This document shows positions 18,276 to 28,063 of a stretch of 52,172 bases of DNA, one piece after another; position 1 is the first letter of the stretch, and each line of letters opens with the position of its first letter. The DNA is from Paenibacillus alkaliterrae. GTDB lineage: Bacteria; Bacillota; Bacilli; Paenibacillales; Paenibacillaceae. Under the pieces are notes generated by a model. It was not told the DNA's origin and did not search any database. It was given only the letters and a program-made list of their open reading frames with translations. The stretch covers positions 1 through 52,172 of the forward strand of contig NZ_JAKGAP010000048.1 in NCBI RefSeq assembly GCF_021532375.1, written 5' to 3'. Both the position numbers and the translations under genes were made by a program.

Positions 18276-19787
18276 TTATTTCGATGCGAGCCAAGCTTTG
18301 AATTGCTTCTCGTATTCTGCAACAACCTTATCAAGTCCAGCCGCTTTCATATTGCTTACTATCTCGGCATGGGCTTTATCGTAACTGACTACACCGAAGG
18401 TAAGCGGATCAACACTCGTTTTCATTTCCGCTACAACGTTCGCATACTCAGCCGCAACCGGAGTAGGGTCAAAATTGAAGCCGATGGTGATACTGTTAAC
18501 TGCATCGTCTGCGATGGTCGTTCTCCGCGTAAGAAAGTTTATATCATAATTCGTCGGATAGCGGTTCATTTCGACATGTCCAAGCAGCCAAACAGCCAAT
18601 TCATAAGCCGAACCGCCGTTCTTGTTGAACTTCAGCGTTTCCTTCAGATTTTTCCCCGTATCCTTCCAATGCTCGCCTTCAATCCCGTTCGTCACTAGAT
18701 CAAAGTTTTCCTGGCTTGAGTATACCCAGTTCAGAAATTGTACACCTGCCTCTGGGTGAGGGGATGTAGCAGAAATACCGTTGGAATTACGGATCGCGTA
18801 AGACCTGAATTGCGTTTTATCCCCCAAATAATAAATGTCCGCTTCTGCGCCAGGGAACCGCTCTCTGACTTGATCGTCAATACTCACATCACCCGGACGG
18901 TAAAGATAACGTCCCGCTTTCTCTTCCTGACTCATAACCTCGGTCGGAACAGTCAGTACATCGGGATGGATCAGTTTGCGTTCGTAAGCTGTTCTCATAT
19001 ATTCGACGTCGTTCTTAAATTCCTCCGACTCGATCCACGATTTAACATTGCCTTCTTGATCCACATAAATCATATTGTCTACGACTGTGAAAGGAAAAGA
19101 TTCATACGTATTGTGCAAGTAGTGTGCGGGCTCATCAAGCATCTTAATAAAGACATTCTTATCGTCTTCCGGCCAGTTCTTCTTAATGGTTTCGGCAGCT
19201 GTTAACAAGTCGTCAGGTGTTGCCGGCGGTTGAAGCCCATTCTTCTCCAGCAAATCGGAACGCATCGTCACCATGCCGTTGCTGAACGCGGTATCTATCC
19301 AGAAATTCGGGACATAGTATATCTTATCGTTGATGACTGCTGACTCCCATATCCAATCCGGCAGCATTTTTTTCAATTCAGGGCCATGTTTCTCTAACAA
19401 ATCATCAATAGGAATAATGCCCCCGTTACCGACAAGAACATTCGGGCTTTTCAGATCGTGCATGATCGCGATAATTTCGAATTCTTCTCCAGTGGACATC
19501 ATCAGATTGGTTTTCTGATCCCATACATCCCACGGAATATAGATCGGTTCATAAGTCAACTGCAAGCCATCAGCTTCAAGCTTCTTATTAATTCCGGCTA
19601 CAGCTGCAGCCAAATCTTCCGGAGCGTTGCCCGGCAGCAAGTATCGGACAGGCAGCTTTTGACCGGGATCCTTTGATCCTTGGTTGCCGGCAGCATTTCT
19701 TTCATTTGATGTTGCGCAGCCTGACAGAATAGCAATTACGAGAAACAAAGCAGCCATAATAACAAAGCTTTTTTTTCTTGCTTTCAT
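18276..19787 (-). CDS. Extracellular sugar-binding lipoprotein (LplA-type)
   Basis: A 503-residue binding protein of a carbohydrate ABC importer. It has a short basic N-terminus, a hydrophobic stretch and the lipobox LSGC with C24, so it is a membrane-anchored lipoprotein. The large size and the C-terminal segment (FNFDPTPVAAEY to AGLDKVVAEYEKQ) match LplA/YtcQ-type proteins with a DUF3502-like end. ATG 19787 is chosen because GGGAGATG precedes it and it starts the signal peptide directly; the open frame upstream is not signal-like. The matching permeases are divergent at 22446-24271. It is probably transcribed after the upstream AraC-type regulator gene and before GH3. Confidence 0.9.
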   Translation of the reverse strand: MKARKKSFVIMAALFLVIAILSGCATSNERNAAGNQGSKDPGQKLPVRYLLPGNAPEDLAAAVAGINKKLEADGLQLTYEPIYIPWDVWDQKTNLMMSTGEEFEIIAIMHDLKSPNVLVGNGGIIPIDDLLEKHGPELKKMLPDWIWESAVINDKIYYVPNFWIDTAFSNGMVTMRSDLLEKNGLQPPATPDDLLTAAETIKKNWPEDDKNVFIKMLDEPAHYLHNTYESFPFTVVDNMIYVDQEGNVKSWIESEEFKNDVEYMRTAYERKLIHPDVLTVPTEVMSQEEKAGRYLYRPGDVSIDDQVRERFPGAEADIYYLGDKTQFRSYAIRNSNGISATSPHPEAGVQFLNWVYSSQENFDLVTNGIEGEHWKDTGKNLKETLKFNKNGGSAYELAVWLLGHVEMNRYPTNYDINFLTRRTTIADDAVNSITIGFNFDPTPVAAEYANVVAEMKTSVDPLTFGVVSYDKAHAEIVSNMKAAGLDKVVAEYEKQFKAWLASK

Positions 19788-19918
19788 TCGACCATCTCCC
19801 TTTTTCACGTAGAATTGATGCCCTTGTAATTCGGCACAATCAGTGTAAGCGATAGAAAATGGTGGAGTAAACTTCAATATTGAGTAATATCCAGATTTGC
19901 AATAAAATCCGACCTCCA

Positions 19919-22234
19919 TTATTTGATACTGTTCTTTAATTTTTTGCTCATTTGAATGCGATATTGCGCGGGTGAGACGTGATAACTCTTTTTGAAGAGC
20001 GTATAGAAATAAGTATTGTTATAGATCCCGATTTTTTCACTGATCACTTGGACCGATTCATCCGTTTCCAGCAGTAACAACTTTGCCTGCTCCATCCGGA
20101 CAGTGTTAAGATAATCATTAAACGAAACTCCAATTTGCGCTTTAAACAGCTTTCCCAAGTATCCTCGCGATAGCTTTACCTCTCCGGCCATCCACTCCAA
20201 AGATAGATCCGGCTTAGCATAGTTCTCCTTAATATACTTCCGGATATCTTCTACCACTTCTATATTTTGATGATTCGACGTTTCTTTAAGTTGATCGCAC
20301 AGATGATTTACGATGTTTATCAATTCCTCATTAATCTCAGCAAGTGTCTCGTAAGTCGGAAGCGTTCTGAATAGATTCAGCAGCAGATCGGAGCCCGCAT
20401 CGTCCTTTCGCATCCCTGTATTAAATTGCTTATATAATGAAGTAACTAGCTGATTAAGAAAAAATAGCGCTTGCTGATAATCGCATTGATACAGCTCTTT
20501 TATGAAATGATCGACTTCACTAACGGCTCTATGCTTTCCGTTCATCCTGATCGCATCAACCATTTTCTTCTCCTGCTTAACGGGGTATTCCCGATCCTCA
20601 TCAGATAAATCATTAACGATATGACTGGATTCAAAAATTTTTCCTTTCCCCTCGAAAAAGCGTCCTCTCACGCTTTCTTTAGCGATTGAATAGGATTCCT
20701 TTATATGGTAAACCGAATCAACAGCCGGTCCGATCCCAGCCGTAAGGGACAGCTTGAAATAAGAAAGCATTTTACTTTGGAGTTCTTGTAACAATTCGAC
20801 TAAATCCGGCGGATAGTTGTCCTGACTGTGTTGGACCAAAACACCAATTTCACCTTCTTCGATGATGAGCAAGTTCATCTTAAAGAGCTTCGATAAGAGC
20901 TCCTCTGCCATGTTGCAGATTGCAAAATGCGTCAAGGATTGCGCTTTAACAGAATGCGCTCTTCTAAATTGCTCAAAAGAATCAATCGTAATAACAATGA
21001 CTGAGAAATAAGGGCCTTCCCAGTCCTGCGCAAATTTATTGGAAAGATCAAGCTGGCTTCCCTTGAAGTATTTCAGCAATTCCGCGCGCTGTGCTGCGGG
21101 CATGGCTGATTCCATCGCAGATAACTGCTCGATAATATCCGAAAATTTCGTATCCAATAAATCAAATTCGTTAATTTTTAGGTTATTCTGCTCGGCTGCA
21201 AATTGCCCGAAAATCTTATCCATGAGATTTCGAATCGGATTGTATGTACGATTAGTCAACCAGACAGAAACAATCATGCTAAGCGCGAACATAATGAGAG
21301 CAATGACGAGTGTCGACCATTTTAAAGTGTTCATATTAAACAACAGATTGTCGTACTTGCTCACATTTACAAACACCCAGTTCATTTCAGGTGATTTCAC
21401 GTAACTGACCAAGTTTTTTTGCTTTTCGATTTCTATGTTAAAGTACCCCGCATCTTTATCCTCAGAGAGAATCCGCTGCGCATATGATTCCGATGAAAGA
21501 TTTTTCATGAATTCCTCTGAATTAGAGTGCGTAACGACGTTCCCGTCAAAATCCATGACATATAACGAGTTTGTACTGTAATTTTTGTATCCGCCGATCA
21601 GCTTCTGAACATAGCTTTCATCAATATTAATAACGATTATGCCGCCGGGAGGCAGCTGCGAATAATAGCTCGGCAATAAAATAAACGTTAATACATTTGC
21701 CGTTCTGCCGCCCTGCACAGGGTCTATTACTTGACGCGGAGTAAAATTAAAATACGCCTTACGGCTCTCCTTAATTAACGATAAGCTTACTCTTTCCTGT
21801 TCAAACGAAACGCCTGTTGTGTTGATATATTGTTCCGTGGAACCGTTATAAATTCCGATCATCTGAATAAACGGATAATTAATTTGAATGGATCGGAGCG
21901 CATTGACCGCATGATATTCTTTTACAAGGTCCCGTTGCTTGTCCAACATCGCCGCGACAATTTCTTTATCATTTAGTAGTTGGTTGCCCAAATTATACAC
22001 TTGGTCTTTAATGACTTTGGCAACATAGCTGTTCTGCTGCAGCATAGATTCGGAAATATTTCCCACTTCCTTGGCAGTACTCCATGAGAAGAGTGTGAAT
22101 AACACTGCGCATACAATCGCTATTATGACTGAAGTGAGGAGGAGAAAACTGAGAAACATATTCCGATATATCGAATAACGAATTACCCTCTGTCTAATCT
22201 GCATCGGCCTTGGCCCCCCGTTTTTTGATCTCAT
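19919..22234 (-). CDS. Membrane-bound AraC-family sensor-regulator
   Basis: A 771-residue one-component regulator. A first membrane helix (about 28-50, FLSFLLLTSVIIAIVCAVL) and a second (about 305-328) flank an extracellular sensor domain of the Cache kind. A cytoplasmic linker leads to two C-terminal AraC helix-turn-helix motifs (SLEWMAGEVKLSRGYLGKLF and VQVISEKIGIYNNTYFYTLF). It should sense a sugar outside the cell and activate the flanking importer and GH3 genes. ATG 22234 lacks a clear ribosome-binding site; ATG 22204 (MQIRQRV) is an alternative closer to the usual N-terminus. It is divergent from the permease genes. Confidence 0.88.
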   Translation of the reverse strand: MRSKNGGPRPMQIRQRVIRYSIYRNMFLSFLLLTSVIIAIVCAVLFTLFSWSTAKEVGNISESMLQQNSYVAKVIKDQVYNLGNQLLNDKEIVAAMLDKQRDLVKEYHAVNALRSIQINYPFIQMIGIYNGSTEQYINTTGVSFEQERVSLSLIKESRKAYFNFTPRQVIDPVQGGRTANVLTFILLPSYYSQLPPGGIIVINIDESYVQKLIGGYKNYSTNSLYVMDFDGNVVTHSNSEEFMKNLSSESYAQRILSEDKDAGYFNIEIEKQKNLVSYVKSPEMNWVFVNVSKYDNLLFNMNTLKWSTLVIALIMFALSMIVSVWLTNRTYNPIRNLMDKIFGQFAAEQNNLKINEFDLLDTKFSDIIEQLSAMESAMPAAQRAELLKYFKGSQLDLSNKFAQDWEGPYFSVIVITIDSFEQFRRAHSVKAQSLTHFAICNMAEELLSKLFKMNLLIIEEGEIGVLVQHSQDNYPPDLVELLQELQSKMLSYFKLSLTAGIGPAVDSVYHIKESYSIAKESVRGRFFEGKGKIFESSHIVNDLSDEDREYPVKQEKKMVDAIRMNGKHRAVSEVDHFIKELYQCDYQQALFFLNQLVTSLYKQFNTGMRKDDAGSDLLLNLFRTLPTYETLAEINEELINIVNHLCDQLKETSNHQNIEVVEDIRKYIKENYAKPDLSLEWMAGEVKLSRGYLGKLFKAQIGVSFNDYLNTVRMEQAKLLLLETDESVQVISEKIGIYNNTYFYTLFKKSYHVSPAQYRIQMSKKLKNSIK

Positions 22235-22445
22235 TTTACTTAATTATATCTACATCATATATAAAAATTGAAGTCCATCCCCCATATTCGAAGGAATTAC
22301 TAATTAATGAAATGCGATTTCCGTTGATTTATAAAGAACTTACAAATTTCATAGTTTACCTTCCTCTCCCCTTATCCCTAAACTAATCAGTAGAGCCAAC
22401 ATCCAGTAATACGATTAAAACCTATGAGAGGACGTGCATCTATTT
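22235..22445. other. Divergent intergenic region, locus A
   Basis: An AT-rich region between the AraC-type sensor (leftward) and the permeases (rightward). It must hold both promoters, but I could not pick a hexamer pair with confidence. No cre match was seen. Confidence 0.4.
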
Positions 22446-23378
22446 ATGAATGAGGCAAGGAAAAGAGATTCCATCTTTAGAGAACTTCAAAAAAATTTTA
22501 CCGCCTATATCCTTGTTCTGCCTGCAGCTGTATACACGATCATTTTCGGATACCTGACAATGCCTTATATGCTTATTGCATTCCAGAAGTTTAATTACAA
22601 GACCGGTATATTCGGGTCACCCTGGATCGGGTTCGATAACTTCAAATTTTTCTTTTCTTCTTCACGCGCCTGGCAGATTACGTTTAATACCATAAAGCTG
22701 AACCTTCTGTTCATTGTATTCGGTACGCTAGTCGCTCTGATATTGGCTATTTTGTTTAACGAACTTCGAAGTCGTCTGTTTTCAAAAATTACACAATCAA
22801 CTATTCTATTCCCACATTTTTTATCATGGGTTGTCGTTAGTTACATTCTTTACAGTATCTTTTCAACGGATTATGGCATTGCCAACCGTACCTTAACATC
22901 GCTAAATCTAAGTTCTGTTAACTGGTACTCCTCACCTGAGTATTGGACGGCCATTTTGGTCGGCTCTAGCGTTTGGAAAGACATCGGTATTTCACTAGTT
23001 ATTTACTTAGCTGCGATTACAGGGATTGATGGCAGTTATTATGAAGCAGGCAGAATTGACGGCGCGAATCGTTGGCAGCTCATTCGACATATCACCATTC
23101 CGCTTCTGTTTCCGACCATTATTATTCTTTCTCTGCTAGCGCTGGGCAAAATTATGTATGGTAGCTTCGACATGATCTACGCCATTGTTAAAGATAATGG
23201 TCTGTTATATCCAACGACAGACGTTATTGACACCTATGTATTCCGTTCTCTAAGAAATATCGGTAACCCCGCTCAAGCCATGGCAATCGGGCTTTACCAG
23301 GCTGTGGTAGGTTTCATTCTTGTGTACGGCAGCAATAAAATTGTCAAAAAAATAAATCCGGACAATGCATTGTTTTAA
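22446..23378 (+). CDS. Sugar ABC transporter permease (LplB-type)
   Basis: A 310-residue inner permease with about six hydrophobic helices and the EAA loop EAGRIDGANRWQLIRHITIP that docks the ATPase. Similarity in layout to LplB fits the LplA-type binding protein encoded leftward at 18276. The start is uncertain: GAGAGG lies 14 nt before ATG 22446 and only 2 nt before GTG 22434, so neither spacing is ideal. The ATG is preferred. The second permease follows after 17 nt. No ATPase gene is nearby. Confidence 0.88.
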   Translation: MNEARKRDSIFRELQKNFTAYILVLPAAVYTIIFGYLTMPYMLIAFQKFNYKTGIFGSPWIGFDNFKFFFSSSRAWQITFNTIKLNLLFIVFGTLVALILAILFNELRSRLFSKITQSTILFPHFLSWVVVSYILYSIFSTDYGIANRTLTSLNLSSVNWYSSPEYWTAILVGSSVWKDIGISLVIYLAAITGIDGSYYEAGRIDGANRWQLIRHITIPLLFPTIIILSLLALGKIMYGSFDMIYAIVKDNGLLYPTTDVIDTYVFRSLRNIGNPAQAMAIGLYQAVVGFILVYGSNKIVKKINPDNALF

Positions 23379-23395
23379 AAAAGGAGTGAATTCTT

Positions 23396-24271
23396 ATGCC
23401 TAAAAACCGCCTGTTTGACACTTTAAATGTGATGTTTATCAGCATCTTCTCTATATTGTGCACTTTGCCATTAATCTTGATTTTTATAGTATCGTTCACA
23501 GATGAGAAAATGATTCAGATGAACGGCTATCAATTATTACCTGAGAAGTTCTCCTTCGAAGCATACAACCTGCTTTTATTCGGCAATACGCCGCTTTATC
23601 AAAGCTATTTCATCTCGATCCTAATTACGGTGATAGGGACAACCATCGCCGTTCTCATTACAGGCTTAGCCGGTTACACTTTATCAAGCATGCATATTAA
23701 ATATCGGAATCAGCTTGCGATGTTTTTTTTCATCACGATGGTGTTCAACACTGGAATTGTGCCATGGTATTTGATCAGTTCAGGCCTGGGCCTCCAGAAC
23801 ACGATTTGGGCATTAATTATTCCTTCCATGCTGTTTAATCCATTTAACTTGTTTCTAGTGCGAAACTATATGAAACAAATTCCGAACACGTTAACCGAGG
23901 CGGCCAGAATTGACGGGGCCAATGATATTTACATCGCTTTTCGTATTTGTTTTCCGCTCAGTCTGCCGGTGCTCGCCACAATAACTCTGTTTTACGGCAT
24001 TGGCTACTGGAACAACTGGTTTAATGCAATCATGCTGGTTGACAATGAGAAGCTCTATCCGCTGCAGTACCTGCTATTTAAGTTAAACTCTGAAATCAGC
24101 ATGATTCAGCAGATGCAGAGTATGATGAATACGAGCCCAACTACGGTTTTGCCGAGTGAGTCCGTAAAAATGGCAACTGCTATTCTGACGATCGGACCGA
24201 TCGTCCTATTCTATCCTTTCCTTCAGAAATATTTCATCAAAGGCTTATTAATCGGGTCGGTCAAGGAGTAA
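23396..24271 (+). CDS. Carbohydrate ABC transporter permease (YtcP-type)
   Basis: A 291-residue permease, the second membrane subunit of the LplABC-like importer. It has about six helices and the EAA loop EAARIDGANDIYIAFRICFP. AAGGAG lies 9 nt upstream of the ATG. It forms a heterodimer with the preceding permease (inferred) and uses an ATPase encoded elsewhere. The operon ends at a terminator about 190 bp downstream. Confidence 0.9.
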   Translation: MPKNRLFDTLNVMFISIFSILCTLPLILIFIVSFTDEKMIQMNGYQLLPEKFSFEAYNLLLFGNTPLYQSYFISILITVIGTTIAVLITGLAGYTLSSMHIKYRNQLAMFFFITMVFNTGIVPWYLISSGLGLQNTIWALIIPSMLFNPFNLFLVRNYMKQIPNTLTEAARIDGANDIYIAFRICFPLSLPVLATITLFYGIGYWNNWFNAIMLVDNEKLYPLQYLLFKLNSEISMIQQMQSMMNTSPTTVLPSESVKMATAILTIGPIVLFYPFLQKYFIKGLLIGSVKE

Positions 24272-24456
24272 GACTTTCTCGCAACCTTTAGAGGCCTTTT
24301 TCATGCAATACAATCGTTAGCGTACGTTTTTCGCGTTTTGCTGTCTGAACCCCAAGAAGTGGACTTACGCCGGGGCAGTATCAGAAGAATTATATGGCGG
24401 AGTGAAGTAAAAAAACAACGATCGCATAGTAACATGTGTTCTATCCGCATTTCGCG

Positions 24457-24500
24457 AAAAAAAGCAGCCCCCGCCCAATTTTGGGAGGGGCTGCTTTTTT
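24457..24500 (+). terminator. Terminator after the locus A permeases
   Basis: AGCAGCCCC pairs with GGGGCTGCT, extended by GCCCAA/TTGGG, with A-run and T-run flanks. It is symmetrical enough to act on both strands, so it may also end leftward transcripts of locus B. Confidence 0.9.
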
Positions 24501-24542
24501 CTCACGCTTTCGTATTAGTCATTGAATAGCCGTATTAAACCA

Positions 24543-24632
24543 TTAAGCTCCTTTCAGATTGGTGCCGTCTCCTTTGACGATGCCGTTCGCCACGAGGAGA
24601 GCGGCGCTGGCTCCTTGTTCATTTATTATTCC
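24543..24632 (-). pseudogene. C-terminal remnant of an unidentified gene
   Basis: A 29-codon frame without a start, ending in GIVKGDGTNLKGA and TAA, with codon use like its neighbours. It begins after a stop and lies directly downstream of the deleted isomerase gene. I do not recognise the parent protein. It could also be chance. Confidence 0.3.
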
Positions 24633-24650
24633 TTATGATTCCAGTTTGAA

Positions 24651-25208
24651 CTATTTGAAATACAGCTCCAAATGTTCGACCGCCTTAACAATCCCCTGAC
24701 GTTCCGATTCTATGGAACCCCAGTAGCGATGGTCCTCCAGCTCGATGCTGATTGCCCCCCGGTAGCCTATTCGTTCCAGCCTCACTGCAACCTGATCCCA
24801 TTTTACTTGACCGTGACCGACCCCCTCTCGTTCCGCATGCCGGATCAGATCCGGGAACGTATCTTTCCAAATGGCAAAGCTCTCGCGCCGAGGCAAGCTA
24901 TGGTCTTCCGGCACAAGACACATAAACATCACCCGACCGCCTAATGGAGCCATTTCGGTCATTTGCTTTTTAACTTCTTCAACCGCATTCGCGCGGCGGG
25001 AATCGTCTTTGCTCAGCAATTGACTCATATGTACGGCATCGACAGAACCAATCCCGATCCCGGCTGTATCGCAATTCCGTTTGACTTCCGGAGTAAGCGC
25101 CGGCACATCCAGTACATCCAACTGTATACCGGAAGCCCATTTTGCCGCCTTTTCAATTCCTTCTGAACCGATTTTTGGCGGAATTCGCATACCTAATTTG
25201 AAATTCAT
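24651..25208 (-). pseudogene. Sugar phosphate isomerase/epimerase with internal deletion
   Basis: A 185-residue frame beginning and ending like a xylose isomerase-like TIM-barrel protein, a family usually of about 260-280 residues. The N-terminal part runs to about residue 130 (FPDLIRHAEREGV). The sequence then jumps to the C-terminal strand GHGQVKWDQVA and ISIELEDHRYWGS. The missing middle of roughly 90-100 residues normally carries the metal-binding Glu, Asp and His, so the product should be inactive. The frame is kept across the junction near 24818. The ATG has GGAGAGGG 9 nt upstream. It follows the frameshifted oxidoreductase in the locus B operon. A genuinely short homologue is possible but less likely. 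Confidence 0.75.
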
Positions 25209-25224
25209 AGGTTCTATCCCTCTC

Positions 25225-26185
25225 CTAATAAGGTTTATAGCCTGCTGATTGGTAAATCATCTCTGTAAGACTAACCACTTTTTTCGCGAAAATACCGGGT
25301 ACCATCACTTCATGGCGTCCTAAAATGGCGTCGACGAAGCTCTTATCCTGATTCGTCGTTTGCTCCGGAAGTTTCGGAATAATCGGTTTCTCCCCCAAAC
25401 GCCGCAGCGTAATCTTTCCGTTATCGTAAAAAATAGCGCCGTCCTCACCGCAAAACACAAAGGTTTCATGCCAACACGGAGCGAAACCTATAATGTTTAA
25501 CCCGGCTATAGCCCCTTCAGCAAAGCGTATCGACGTAAAGGTATCGATTTCTACAGGCGCCCCCTGCTGATGAAGCTGCGGCTTTACCTCTACAGGAGTC
25601 ATACCTGTCGTCCAAAGCAGCATGTCAACAATGTGGCTGCCGGAATCCATCAGCATCCCCCCGCCCGATAAACCTGGCATTTGCCTCCATGTACCGACTG
25701 TTCCCTGTTTCCATTCCTGATAAAGAGTAGCGTTGATTGAGGTTAGCTTCCCTATTAATCCATCGGTGATCGCCTGACGGATATAGAGGAATTCCGGCAG
25801 GAAATGCCGTTGGTAGGACACCTGCAGCAGCTTTTCCGCTTGTTCAGCTGCAATGATCAATTGTTCAGCTTCTTCGGAGGAACAGGTCATCGGCTTTTCG
25901 ATTAATACATGGCAGCCGCTTTCCAACACATCCAACGCTTGCTGAAAATGAAGCGTATGCGGGGAACAAATAACTGCCGCATCCATATCGGCTTGAGCCA
26001 GCATCTCTTTATAATCATCAAATTGCTTCACATCCTGCAGCTCAAACTTCGAAACAAACGAATCCCGGCTGGCGGGATTCGTATCCGCTATAGAAATAAT
26101 TTCAACCTCATCCAATTCCAACAATTGACGCATGCAAATGGGAAATGCCGCCGGTTCCGATCATCCCTATCCGAACTTTGTTCAA
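25225..26185 (-). pseudogene. Gfo/Idh/MocA-family oxidoreductase, frameshifted near its start
   Basis: An NAD(P)-dependent sugar dehydrogenase family protein. The body (from 26133 leftward, about 300 residues) has the family motifs AVICSPHTLHF, HVLIEKPMTCS and GGGMLMDSGSHIVDMLLW. It lacks the nucleotide-binding start, but this is present upstream in another frame: from TTG 26185 the translation reads MNKVRIGMIGTGGISHLHAS, with GGAGGG 7 nt before. The two frames need a one-base shift within about 26128-26140. The gene is therefore full length but broken, or the sequence has an error there. It lies between the locus B permease and the deleted isomerase. Confidence 0.8.
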
Positions 26186-26221
26186 CACCTATCCCTCCAA
26201 TTAACTGCTATTATCATTTTT

Positions 26222-27058
26222 TCATTTAATACCTGAGAAGGTTATCCCTTGAATAAAGGATTTTTGAACCAGAAAGTAAAGAATGATAATCGGAAGTGTA
26301 ACTAAGACAGAAGCGGCCATTAACATTTGCCATTCAGCCCCGTGCTGGGTCTTAAATGCCTGCAGCCCTAACATGATCGTATACTTACTCTCATCCGACA
26401 AATAAATCAATGGTCCCTGATAGTCCGTCCAACTTCCCATAAACTGAAATAGAGCAATTGTTAACAAAGCAGGTTTACATAACGGCAGCATGATCTTCCA
26501 ATAAATTAACAGTTCCGACGCCCCGTCTATCCGCGCCGCATCCTCCAATTCCCTCGGCAGTCCCATAAAAAACTGCCGGAGCAAAAAGATAAAGAACGGC
26601 GCTCCGAAAAATGCAGGCAGCCAAAGCGGAATGTTTGTCCCCACCCAACCGAAATTTTTAAATAAAATAAAGATGGGAATCATCGTAACTTGATAAGGCA
26701 CCATCATGACGACCAACGTTATGGCAAAGAGCGGCTTCGCGCCTTTCCAGGGGATACGGGCAATCCCGTAAGCTACCAAAGGACAGGCAAACAAGACGCC
26801 GAGAGTCGCCAATCCGGAAATGGTCAGTGTATTCCCCAAGTAATTGAAGAATGGCACGTAGTTTACCGATTCGGGATAGTTGCTCCATACAAGCAGACCG
26901 GGAATCCATTTGGGCGGCCAAAGAAATAACTCATTATCCGGTTTCAATGAGGTGGATACCATCCAAATAAACGGCAATAAGAAGAACAAACCGACTATAA
27001 TAAGAAATGTATGCGCACTTGCATTTTGTATTCGCTTAACGGATTGCGGAGATTTCAT
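26222..27058 (-). CDS. Carbohydrate ABC transporter permease (MalG-type, locus B)
   Basis: A 278-residue CUT1 permease with about six helices and the EAA loop EDAARIDGASELLIYWKIML. It pairs with the permease encoded just upstream (12-nt gap) and the binding protein at 28064. The ATG is preceded by AGGGGG at 10 nt. The substrate is unknown. Confidence 0.9.
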   Translation of the reverse strand: MKSPQSVKRIQNASAHTFLIIVGLFFLLPFIWMVSTSLKPDNELFLWPPKWIPGLLVWSNYPESVNYVPFFNYLGNTLTISGLATLGVLFACPLVAYGIARIPWKGAKPLFAITLVVMMVPYQVTMIPIFILFKNFGWVGTNIPLWLPAFFGAPFFIFLLRQFFMGLPRELEDAARIDGASELLIYWKIMLPLCKPALLTIALFQFMGSWTDYQGPLIYLSDESKYTIMLGLQAFKTQHGAEWQMLMAASVLVTLPIIILYFLVQKSFIQGITFSGIK

Positions 27059-27070
27059 CGACTATGCCCC

Positions 27071-27982
27071 CTAATCTTTTCCTTGATAGTAGACCCAGCG
27101 TTTCTGAGAAATAAAGATTAACGCAGTCAGTATCACTACGATCAAGAAAAGAATCCACGCCATGGCGGACGCATATCCCATCTTCAAATAGCCGAAACCA
27201 TTCGTATAAAGATACATGACATAGAACATCATCGAGTTCGCCGGTGTTCCCTGCCCGTTCGATAAGGTATAGGGGAGCACAAAGTTTTGTAAGGCTCCAA
27301 TCGTTCCCATAATGAGGTTGAAAAATATGACAGGAGTCAGAAGAGGCAATGTGATATTCTTCAAACGCTGTATCATGTTGGCTCCGTCGACATCAGCGGC
27401 ATCATAATAATCCTGAGGAATGTCTTGCAATCCCGCAAGATAAATAACGATGGACTGTCCTACACCCCATAAGCTCATCAGAATGAGCGACGGTTTAGAC
27501 CAATACTCGCTTCCCAGCCAAGCCGGACCCGGAATTCCGACCTGTTCCAGCCAATGATTGACCAGTCCGAACTGCGGATTGAGCAGCCACAGCCAAATAA
27601 TCGTCGTCGCGATCGGCGGCACCAGGCTTGGCATAAAGAACATCGTCCGATAAATGCCTTGGCCGCGGATTTTCAAGTTTAAGATAAGAGCAAGACCTAC
27701 CCCGAAAATAATGCTGATCGGAACGAAAAAAACAGTAAAATAGAGTGTATTATAAATACTTACCCAAAAGACATGATCTTTGAACATCGTTTGATAGTTC
27801 TCTAAACCAACCCACTCCCCGGGGTCAAGGATGCTGTAAGAGGTGAAACTGTAATAGATCGACATGATGAGCGGATAGGCATGGAACAGCAGCAGCCCCA
27901 GTATCCAAGGCAAAGTAAAAATAACTCCGTACAATGCCATCTTTCTCTCAAATCGTGTTTTCTTGGGCTTGACCAATAACAT
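27071..27982 (-). CDS. Sugar ABC transporter permease (MalF-type, locus B)
   Basis: A 303-residue CUT1 permease with about six helices and the EAA loop YDAADVDGANMIQRLKNITL. AAGGAGGGA abuts the ATG at 27982, giving a very short spacing; TTG two codons later would have 8 nt and may be the true start. It lies between the binding protein (after a hairpin) and the MalG-type permease. Confidence 0.9.
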   Translation of the reverse strand: MLLVKPKKTRFERKMALYGVIFTLPWILGLLLFHAYPLIMSIYYSFTSYSILDPGEWVGLENYQTMFKDHVFWVSIYNTLYFTVFFVPISIIFGVGLALILNLKIRGQGIYRTMFFMPSLVPPIATTIIWLWLLNPQFGLVNHWLEQVGIPGPAWLGSEYWSKPSLILMSLWGVGQSIVIYLAGLQDIPQDYYDAADVDGANMIQRLKNITLPLLTPVIFFNLIMGTIGALQNFVLPYTLSNGQGTPANSMMFYVMYLYTNGFGYLKMGYASAMAWILFLIVVILTALIFISQKRWVYYQGKD

Positions 27983-28023
27983 TCCCTCCTTTTAAGAGCA
28001 GATGATAAGAGCGCAGCAGGTGA

Positions 28024-28048
28024 GAAGGGGATGAGCAGCCTCCCCTTC
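28024..28048 (-). other. Intercistronic hairpin after the binding-protein gene (locus B)
   Basis: GAAGGGGA (028024-028031) pairs with TCCCCTTC (028041-028048) around a 9-nt loop. No T-run follows on the leftward transcript. It sits between the binding protein and the first permease. Confidence 0.55.
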
Positions 28049-28063
28049 CCTCATTAGCGTTTG

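Larger units (their letters stand above)
24272..24650. other. Convergent intergenic region with gene remnants
   Basis: This stretch holds a strong terminator (24457-24500) and no intact gene. In the rightward frame 24351-24410 a short coding-like tail ends in SEELYGGVK and stop. In the leftward frame 24543-24632 another tail is seen. Both look like gene ends left after deletions. Confidence 0.4.

Noticed and set aside
19788..19919. Longer N-terminus for the locus A binding protein
   Set aside because: The extra 44 residues would bury the lipoprotein signal peptide, which starts cleanly at ATG 19787 behind a ribosome-binding site.
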